Part shown: positions 55,379-64,000 of the stretch, in pieces
How positions within the stretch are numbered: the first letter of the stretch is position 1
Layout: each line of letters starts with the position of its first letter
From: Sclerotiophoma versabilis
Lineage: Eukaryota; Ascomycota; Dothideomycetes; Pleosporales; Didymellaceae
NCBI GenBank assembly: GCA_012274445.1
Contig: JAAROD010000007.1
Coordinates: forward strand, 558,001 to 622,000
Reading direction: 5' to 3'
Length of the DNA: 64,000 bases
Translations under genes and position numbers: made by a program
Notes under the pieces: generated by a model
What the model was told of the DNA's origin: nothing
Database searches by the model: none
The model's input: only the letters and a program-made list of their open reading frames with translations

Positions 55379-58300
55379 ACAATTTCGTTAAGCTGGGTCG
55401 CGCCACGGGTGTGGCGTCAGGAGAGCTGCAGAGAATGTCATCCTGGGCTTCTAGCAATATTCTAGCGCTCCTACAGTGGAAGTTCGGCAGCCGATGTTCT
55501 CTTCCTTCAGGGACTCCGGGGATGTATCCTTCTTGGGTAAGCTGCATTGCATGGTATTTCTCCTCTCCGCGTCTGTTGAGGTGCACGTACTCGTAGAAGT
55601 TTTGCGCGTGGCGGTGCTGACGCCCAAGACGCCATTAGTCGGCCATTCGGTGTTGTTACAAAATGCATCTACGGCGAATCCAATACAGATCAGCCACTCG
55701 CTTGTTGCTGTCATCTTCCCTACCATTTTCTGCTCGACCAACGAGATGCTGCGCCCGGTGTGCTACACATGGACACGCGAATCGCCGAAGTTCGCCATCG
55801 CCCTCGCGATTATGATTCCGAGCAGCGATCAAAGCGTAGTGATTGTCGTTTGCCTTTGAATCTGATTTCCTTTCTGACCGGGGAGCCAGAAGTGCACTCA
55901 AGGATCCATGATGCGCAGATGCCATCTGCCGTTATCGCGTACGAGATGGTGTGGCAGCTCTAATCTTTGCAAGCACGTTTCAGACTTTGTCCTCGTGGCC
56001 CTCATGCCCGGCGGTGCAGGCCGCTAAAAATGCGCTTCAAATAGTGTACGGGCTGCCCTGCTACGTTCGTGGAAAAAATGCCGGATTGTGCGGATGTCTC
56101 GTCCCACGGGTCCTAACGTGTTAGTCGACCGCTGTATCAAAGCTCTAGGCACTAGGGCGATTGCGAGGTACGACAGTCGCTGGTGGTGATGCCTTCAGTG
56201 CCTGCTAGAGATGTCACGTTTGCAATTTCGTATTTGCTTCGCTCTTGCGCAATCATGCGAACGGTTGTTAGAGCATAGACGTTAAGCTAAACGCGATCTT
56301 TGGGTAACCTAACTGGTCCCACGAGATCTGATCACTAAGCATACATGCAGCCTGGCGAGTAAGGTCAAGCGAGGACGTAGCCCCAGCACTTGGAGCCTCC
56401 GAAAGACAAGCTTCCCGTCTTTGGATAGTCACCACTGACAGTCTTTGTCCAACGTCACGATCTACCGCTATCTTCACGATGGGATTCGAGAGTCGAGACA
56501 CACAACTTAGGCTGCAAGCAGCCGCTTGAGATCTATGGTTCGGCGGTTATCAGATGCGCCGAAGCCATTGTGATCGACCCTCCATAACGAAGTGGTGAAA
56601 GTTTATCCTCACCGTACAGACAAACGATGCGGTTTTAGGGGTCCAGCATCCAAGGCCGGCCGCCCGAGCTCGGCACTATTCCCAGCACCATGTCTAGGGA
56701 TATGCGCCCAATTTACAATGAGGCGCTTTTTATCGAAGGATGTCGTCGCTAGCCCTTGGGCGCTAGACGGTTTGCAAGTTCTCGCATGCTGTTCGCTGTC
56801 TGAAGCAGCTAAATGGGTAACCATTTCTCGATGTACCGCTGTAGCTGTCTCAGGTAAATCAGGATGCTTCCTCCTGCCACGGCGTTGCTAAACTCAAAGT
56901 GGCCCCAATTTGCGTCCAAGGTGCCGCGTAGCGGATTGAAGGTGGTAATCCTTGACCGGCGGTGAACGTGCATCACTACGAACGTGATTTTCTTTCTCTC
57001 CGTGCACTACCGCTCCGGTCCTTTTTTCTCATCGCGGCTCGCGGTCGCTTCGCGGCCAATTAGCCTAGTGCTTCCGACGTGCGTACTTTGGCTCGTCCTG
57101 CCATGTTCTGCCGATAATCGACCTCGTCCAATATCGCCGCCAAGCTGCGTTCCGTGGCGGAAGGGAGTCGTGGACGAAATTTTAGAGGCAGCGGAATCTT
57201 CTTCAGTCGTCCGTCCAGGGGCATCAGAACAAGGCGAGCAGGAGACTTCCGAGCTTGGCCCCGTCACAAACTAGCCTGCTATAGCCTTGTTGTTCACACC
57301 AATATGATTGACCTAAAACACGCAGGGGACGAGCGGTGAAGATGCAATGTTGAAGCCAGTGAAGTGCGCTGCTATAGGCTGGCATGTGTCCCGTCCATCA
57401 GTAAGGGTTTGCCTGCGCATCGGCGTTCGCAAAACATCACGAGAGCAGCTCTTGGGCCGTCCGTGTTACGTGTCTGTCGGTTGCCAGATGCCCGTGCGAA
57501 TGCCATAGCAAGCCACAAAAGTTACTGGGACACAGCACAGTTCACTGGATTAAGGCCTTCACTGTTCACTGAACGGCGGCGCTACGGATCCTGGCCCATG
57601 CTCCACCTCATTTTCCGCGCGCCCAACTACAGGTTCGGAAGACACTTGCTGGCGTATAGCGGAGTGGTCTTACCACATGTGTATACTCCTCCACGTGCCG
57701 CCCATGTCTGTTGGAACGGCAGGATGCAAGTGCAGCGAGGGTGCATGCTGAGGCACGTACCATGAACGCATTGGTGGCAGTGAAGGTCGGCTACGCTACT
57801 GGCAAAGTGTGCAGGCACAAATCTGCGTATGCCTGCGTATTCGGCGAAGACTGCATCAGGTTGACCATTAGAGACAAGCAGAGTTCGCAGACACAACACG
57901 GGCTCCCGCCACGGGAGGACGGAACTCTCCCCTCTGATCATGCAGTCCATGGATGTGAGTCGTCCGGAGAAGCTGTCCTCTTTCATGATCGACCGCCGTC
58001 GCCGGCTGCCTGCTTGCGGCTCAGATAGCCCGCAATCGAAACATAATAGAATTGGAAGCTTGCAGGGTCTATGGTATGATGTCGCTTAGCTCTGATGCTG
58101 CATTCTGGGTGGAGTGGTCGGAACGGTAGCGGCGAGGGCACAAGTGAGTTTTGGGCATGCACCGAGGCGGGGCCACTGGACAGGGCTTCCACGTGCGGGC
58201 GAGCTTGGCGCGGCTAGCCTATTTAATCTTTCGCCCGGTATCGCTGGAGAAATTGAAGCATGAGCACCACGCCATGATACGCCGCGAAACGTCACAGAAC

Positions 58301-59258
58301 GGTCCGCTCGTGCTCGTGTGTCCGCGCTGCGGCGTTGTGCATCTCTCCAACCAAGAAGTGAGTGCGGCGAACCGGGCAGCAGTGCGGGCAGCGTTGACTG
58401 CAGAACTGGTCCGCACCCTACCTCCCTTCACAATGCCCGTCTCGCAAGCTTCCCTAGTGGAGACAGTCGTCTTCTGCATCTTCTAGGTAAGGTGGCCCGA
58501 GAGGCTAGTGTCGCGCAGGAGCATCGGCCACGGCCACGGCCACTTTCAGTAGTGTGCAGTAATGCCTCGAGCTAGACGCCCATGGTGCCTTTCCAGAACA
58601 GCCACTGCGCTCGCCGGACGCAAGGTGAGGCTCCATCATCAGGCGCCTGCCACCGCCATTCTGCCGTTGCGAGCCACGCATGCAACATGGTGCATCCAGT
58701 CTTGCAAAGGGTTTGCGCCACCGCCGCTGCCCGCAGATGCTTCCAGCTTGCGCGATCAGCGTTTGTCAGGCACCAAACCTCATGGTGCCAACCCTAGTGG
58801 CCAAAGTGAAACGATTCCCCAGAAACCCACGTGTGCGTGTGGCTACGGCCAGGTGCTGGGATGCAACGCAAGCACTAGTGCACGGCCAGGGTAGGGGCAC
58901 CAGCAGAAGACGCTATTCACAGCTCTGATGGGACTGAACAGGTTATAGGCTCTTGCCAGCCATGTCCTGCCTCCTTCCTGACATTTCACCCTTCTAGCTT
59001 TCCCGTCCATACTTGTAATCTCCGCTCTCTCTTCTTACATCACGACTCACTACACCCTCCCACGTCTGTGGGTCATCTGTGCGCGTTGCGGCACACTTAC
59101 ATTAACCCTCGCCAATACCCTGATCTTGGGATTCCAAGAACAGCCGTCGTCACTTCACCCCATTGATACGGCCTCACGCTTGGACCGCCTCTCAGCTGGG
59201 CCCCGCTGACATAACAACTACATTGCCTAATACACTCACCGCCCCTCGCGGATCCTCG
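55379..59258. other. 3.9 kb spacer, no recognised gene
   Basis: The longest gene-free stretch of the window. Many short frames are open, but none has a family motif or consistent splicing. A GGCCAC triple repeat lies at about 58527-58545. The final part should be the promoter and leader of the bZIP gene. A decayed gene or a noncoding RNA cannot be ruled out. Confidence 0.45.
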
Positions 59259-60720
59259 ATGACTTCAGTACTCCATTACCGTGATCCTGTCGCCTACCGG
59301 AACGACTTCATGAGTGCTTCCAGCTATCAGTCTCCTCACATGATGGACAATCCCAAAACCGCTCTTTCCTACGATGGCCACTCTTCTGGGAGCGAGTCGA
59401 GGAAGGACATGTCTGGCGGCAAGAAGCGTCCCTCAAGAGCAGGAACCCGCAGCGTCAACACCCTTACCCCCGCCCAACTGGAGAGGAAGCGGGCCAACGA
59501 CCGAGAAGCACAGCGAGCCATCCGCCAAAGGACCAAGGACCACATTGAATCGCTCGAGCGCCAGGTTCGTGACCTTCAAACCCAGCTGGATAACGCTTCA
59601 TCCTCCAAAATGATCGATATCATGCGTCGCAACGAAGAGTTGGAGCAAGAGAACGCTATGCTTCGCGCACGCATGGGACACGCACCCTCCACACTAGGCG
59701 TCCCAGAACACAACACAGGTATGTGATAAATTTCTTTTGTCTTCAGAGCACAGGGCAAATTCTCCCTCTTTAGTCAAGTGGCTTCGCTTCTTTGCTTTTT
59801 ACCACCCGGCCCGCACCCGTTTTGTGCTCTTTTATGCGAGCCTATCACTTTCCGCTTGTCGTCAACGTCGTCGACCCTGACATTGTTTCCTTTTTGGGTG
59901 GCGTGCGTCATTTGCAACGACCACCGCTCAGTTTCCGTTTGGCGAGATGAGTTTGGTTTATCGTTCTCGTGAAACACATGTGATATAAGGTGCATGATGG
60001 CTGACTAGACTGGTAGCAGGCGCTCCTTCGCCCAGTGATCGTGTTCAGATGCTTAGCCAACCACGCCGGTCTTCTACTGGAACAGCAAGAAGTGTCCACT
60101 CAGTTCCTGAGATTGCGACGCCTGTTTCCCAGGCTGCTCATTGGCAGACACAACGCTCGTATGCTCATCACGTTTCTTCCCCACACGGCGAGGCGCAAGC
60201 GCCCATGGATGTATCAACGCCGCACCACGATGCGCGCTGGAGTCCTCACCCGTCGTCGCATCCTCAGCATCATGCGGTCTCAATGGCAGAGCACCCTTCA
60301 GTTCACGCCGTCGAGCCTTACCCCAGCCCCTACGGTATGGAGAGCAATGCGCGAGCCATGTCGTATCCTCTAGACAATGCACCGCTCGTCACTTCTCAGC
60401 CTATGCAAATGACTGGCTACGGCACACCAACTTCGCACCCTTCGCCGCACGCATCTGAGTACCAGCGACAGATGAGCGTCCCAATGAACCATCAGGTGCC
60501 GCCGCAACCTCAGCATCCCCATGCGCATGCGCAACAGCAGACTTCAGCGCCATACCCCTCGTATGCCCACCAGGGTTACGCTCCGCAAGTCAGTCACCCC
60601 GGCGAGATGCCAATGATGGCACATGCGCCTCACTCGCATCCTCAGGCTCAGCCGCAGATGATGGGCGAGCCCGGTCAGCACATCATGTACATGCAGCCCA
60701 ACATGAAAGTCGAGCATTGA
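59259..60720 (+). CDS. bZIP transcription factor
   Basis: A 386-aa nuclear regulator with exons 59259..59718 and 60020..60720; the 301-nt intron uses a GTATGT donor and GTAGCAG acceptor. The basic region RKRANDREAQRAIRQRTKDH lies near residues 72-91. It is followed by a leucine-zipper region (IESLERQVRDLQTQLDN, then RNEELEQENAMLRARM). The second exon encodes a His, Pro, Gln and Ser-rich tail with many HP and PH pairs, likely an activation domain. An upstream extension of the frame to 59163 has no ATG, so 59259 (MTSVLHYRDP) is taken as the start. The family is a fungal-specific bZIP type; the targets are unknown. Confidence 0.9.
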
Positions 60721-61974
60721 GCAAACGTCGAAGCAAAACGTAATTCTCCGCGGGCAGATCCTAGTAGCAGGGATACCGGAGTCGGACGTATACATTACAT
60801 ACATCTCCGTGCTCGCGGCTCGCCTATTCAGACCAGGCCTTGGTTCACTAGGATCACGATGGATCTCTATCATCGAATCGGTACGAGCATCACGACCGGT
60901 CAGAGGAGTGTTTGGGCTTTTGACAGAGGGATTTAATCGACAGCACCTCCAAGACCTCCACAGTCGATGCAGCCAGCCAAGGTACCCATGCCATACGGCT
61001 CAATGACGGCGATTGTATCAGCGCCATAGGCATACCCGTCTCGGGCCAAATCTTGCGCGAGATGGTGAGAGTTAATCAAATCGAAAGGGCACGTCCGGAA
61101 ACGCTTGGACAAACCTTCGATGTCGTCCCCGCACGGCATTAATCGAAATGAAACGCAAAGCGCAGGATCCACTTGAGGCAGGATTGCATTAAGCAGGCCG
61201 CAGGAAGCAGGATTGCAGTAGGATCCGCTTAGGTGCCCATAATACGGACCATGGAATTATTAGGGACCAACGGCCCTTGCCAAATGATGCTCAAGAGGTG
61301 GAGACCGAGTTTGGTCATCTGAAAGTGAAATCTTCCGTGCAGACATGGTTACACGCGTTGCTCGCTTCAGTTAATTCCGAGATCGACTCCCAAAACAGAC
61401 AGAAAGCCGAGATCCTCGACATCGACACCAAGAACAAAGAGAGCGAAGTGGAGCACGCTACAATCCCGCGCTTGCAAGCCGCGCTACTCTACCACGGTCA
61501 CAGTAGTCTGTAAGGGTTATGAAACACGTCAATATCAAATACACACATTCTATCTATCGTGCTTCTCGGCCGGAATTCGACTGGCGCGCGGCTACTGTCA
61601 TCCGAAGCTTCCCTAGCCAATACGCCGAGGCCAGCAGAAAAATGCCCTGCGCCAAGCGAGCGATGCAATAGTTACTAGCGCGGTTTAGGCGGGCAGCCCG
61701 CTGAGCCGACGACGTGGACCTGGCACCGGCTGCAGCCAATCGCGCGCCGGAGTGTGTAGCGTCCGACCTCACCCGTGCTCATGCTTCTGGCAAGGCTTCC
61801 GCATTGAGCAACCTGCAGGTGGACATCAGCTCACCGCAACCTGTGTCGTCTTGCGGCCCTGCGCGATGATGCACGCACACAGAAATCAATAGTCTCGTAT
61901 CTTGGATTCAAGAGCGGGGATGGAAGTGCAATATAGTTTCTTTGTTAACGTTCGATGGCCGTCGGCAGTTGCAT
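60721..61974. other. 1.25 kb spacer between convergent genes
   Basis: It holds the 3' ends of two converging genes. A 78-codon plus-strand frame at 61277-61513 starts without ATG and is not called. Nothing else was recognised. Confidence 0.4.
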
Positions 61975-63593
61975 CTACGCTGCTGCCGCCGCTGCCTGCT
62001 GTGCTCGAATTTGGCGAAGCAGGTCCGAATACCACCTTTCTCCGACATCCGGGTGGCTCTTCACCCTGTTCATCAGTGTGGCCTCTCCCAGATGCCCCCA
62101 CTTGCCCTTGACGAAGGTAAACTCGACGTCGTCCTTCCTGGCTTTGCGTGCTTCGTCGCGCAGCTTCAGGACGGGCTCAGGGACATCCATAGCTTCAAAC
62201 TTTGCGTCGTAGCTCACACCCTGAAAGAACGGGACGGAGTATCGCGCACCTTCTCCCTTCCTCGGGCTAAGGACGCGATGTGTTGTTGACGCGCAGACGC
62301 CGTTTGTTAGAGCCTCCATACCCTGACCGATCGCAACCACGAGTGTCCCATCGATGGGCTTGCAGTCGATCCACTGCCCTTTGGCGTTCTGCGCCTGCAG
62401 ACCTGGCTGGTTGCTTGCTTGCAGGAGGTAGCTGGTGAGCATACTGTCCTTGTGTGGACCGACGCCCTGCCGCTTGATCTCCCACTTCTTCTTGTCAATC
62501 TCACTAGCTCCGGCTGGCAGATCAGGCACATCGACCTCGGGGTACTTGACAATCTTCAATTTGTGCTGCTGCTGCTCGTCAAAGAATCGGCTGAACGCAT
62601 TGGCGGGCAGGCCAATCGCCTCAGCAATCAACGATGTAAAGAGGGTGGAGATGTCAGACATGCGACGCATGTACTCTTCGTACGCAGGTCGAAACGCTGG
62701 AAGATGCTGTGGCGACGGCCATTGGTTTGGTGCAAGAAGATTGTGGTACAGAGGTGCTTCAGGTCCTGGCACTGGATGCGGTGTTGATAGATCGAGCTGT
62801 TCTCGATGATCCGTGTTGAATGCCGTGGTTTCGTTGTCGAGCTTCGAGGTCATTAGCAGGATTTCGAAACGAGTCCAAGCAAAACAGACGGAAGACGTAA
62901 TGGTAAAGCGATTACATGACGATGATAGGCAATCGTCCGTTTGGTAAATAACTGTTGGGAGATACCCGGGATTGTTTTACGGCGTTTGGTAAAGAAAGGA
63001 AAACGTGCGTTCATGCCCTTTCTCCTTTCCTTTTCCTCCTTACTCATAGTAATATCTTTGGCGCTTTCTGCTTTTTTCTTTCGCCGCTGCACATACACAG
63101 CAGAGCATAGCATGGCATACGACTGTGCGAGTACCGATAAACCATAGATCGTTCGTTGTAATCAAAACAGATCACATATCTCAAATCCTTGCTCCATCTC
63201 TTCTCTTGTCTTCACCTTTCCTGCACAATCCAGCAATCGCAAAGAGGAGGCACAACTAACCCACTTCAAACAGATAAATCAAACAAGTCACACATGCTTC
63301 GAATCACAAAGAGAATCTCAACTCACCCTACTCCACCCCAGAAAACTCTTGCAGTTCTTCATCTCAATCTTTTCTTTCTCCGTCTGCGGTAGGTTCTCAA
63401 AGAAGCCCTTGCACTCCCGTATCACATCCTGCACCAGCTCGTCCGGCAACCCCGTCTCGCTGAGATACAGGAACCCCACATTCAGTAGTGCGGAACGCAG
63501 ATCTGATAGGACTTGCGGTTTGGTGGATGGGTCGAGGGCCCGGGACAGGGGCAGGATGGGGAGCTCTGTGAAGGTCTCTTTCTCGGCGGCCAT
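61975..63593 (-). CDS. 2-oxoglutarate/Fe(II) oxygenase, isopenicillin N synthase-like
   Basis: A 377-aa non-heme iron oxygenase with exons 63593..63327 and 62841..61975. The N-terminal DIOX_N domain runs ELPILPLSRAL, then LLNVGFLYLSETGLP, and ends FLGWSR at the splice, which continues LDNETTAFNTDHREQ. The catalytic core has the facial triad: His and Asp in GVGPHKDS and His in STTHRVLSPR. The 2-oxoglutarate-binding RxS follows in GARYSVPFF. The intron of 485 nt is the longest in the window; its ends are GTGAGT and CGAAG, with a GCTAATG branch close to the acceptor. Fungal members act in secondary metabolism or small-molecule oxidation; the substrate is unknown. The C-terminus ends in an Ala run. 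Confidence 0.9.
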
Positions 63594-64000
63594 CGTGTGG
63601 TGGTGGTGGGGGGTTGAACGCCGACACAGACGCAGGCTCGATGCTGAGGTATAACTGTGGATGGATTCAAATGCGACGAATGATGCGACACGGTGTTTGA
63701 CGGTGTCTATTCGATTCTTGAACACCGCAACGTCACGGGACATCGCATCACATCACATCACATCACATCACAACCTCGTGATGCCGGGCATCGGTGTTGC
63801 GGGGTAGGTCGCTCCCCAACGCCATGGTGCGGGGCTCTTCCGCCATTCGACCATCGCCAGAGCCGCTCTTTCCGCTCTTTTCGCATATGTGCCCACTGCA
63901 CTGCGACTGCGTCGGACTCATCTCCGATGCCTATGAGATTTTCCCCAAGCTCAGTCCAAGCTCACCGTTCAAGGCGCGCCGCTCGCTTCGAATGAGCTCC
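63594..64000. other. Right-edge spacer
   Basis: It contains the promoter of the 2-oxoglutarate oxygenase gene and a CATCA microsatellite at 63746-63770. No other gene was recognised before the window ends. Confidence 0.4.
63746..63770. repeat. (CATCA)5 microsatellite
   Basis: Five perfect CATCA units, preceded by a variant CATCG, lie about 150 bp upstream of the oxygenase start. Confidence 0.9.

Noticed and set aside
55451..55741. 96-codon minus-strand frame downstream of the GH1 gene
   Set aside because: It starts at TTG, has no recognised family and competes with an overlapping frame of similar length on the same strand.
61277..61513. 78-codon plus-strand frame with a charged helix
   Set aside because: No ATG at the start, no family resemblance, and it lies in the spacer between converging genes.

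Overview
The window is nuclear DNA of a filamentous ascomycete. Genes have short (about 45-60 nt) GT-AG introns with CTAAC-like branch sites. The families are typically fungal: a Zn2Cys6 regulator, a HET-domain protein, a Dal5-type MFS permease, a MYND protein, an FG nucleoporin and a fungal bZIP. A Dothideomycete is my best guess from protein style, but I cannot confirm it. Intron borders below were placed by eye, by matching splice sites, reading phase and family conservation.

Layout. 1-11454 is a metabolic block: a Baeyer-Villiger-type flavin monooxygenase cut by the left edge, a short-chain dehydrogenase, a Zn2Cys6 transcription factor, a second flavin monooxygenase, a metallo-beta-lactamase-fold lactonase-like hydrolase and an MFS permease. 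Together they could convert a ketone to an ester or lactone, open it, process the alcohol and move the compound across the membrane. 11746-14458 holds a MYND-finger gene with a frame break, a GNAT remnant and a Gly/Ser-rich glycoprotein. 16318-25079 holds housekeeping genes: PET117 and V-ATPase subunit G head to head, a mitochondrial-type lipase, an alpha-arrestin and an F-box-like protein. 25775-30802 holds a peroxisomal SCP2 protein, a HET-domain gene and a SPRY protein.

31139-35593 is a divergent pair, an AtuA-family (DUF1446) protein and a class III CoA-transferase, probably for branched or terpenoid acyl-CoA breakdown. It is followed by a GNAT acetyltransferase, a metallo-hydrolase-like protein with an altered metal motif, and a Nup2-type FG nucleoporin (to 43543). 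43544-46156 is a repeat-bearing spacer with an AT-rich patch, two minisatellite-like tracts and a (CTG)13 run.

46157-55378 holds a Ser-rich coiled-coil protein, a three-copy 57-bp repeat, mitochondrial D-lactate dehydrogenase (with a GC-AG intron), a DUF1479 dioxygenase-like protein and a GH1 beta-glucosidase. After a 3.9 kb spacer with no recognised gene come a bZIP factor and a 2-oxoglutarate/Fe(II) oxygenase.

I found no tRNA, rRNA, CRISPR array or intact transposon. The items most worth a second look are the monooxygenase/lactonase block with two CGG-N10-CCG sites, the AtuA/CoA-transferase pair, the microexons in VMA10 and the lipase, and the frame break in the MYND gene.
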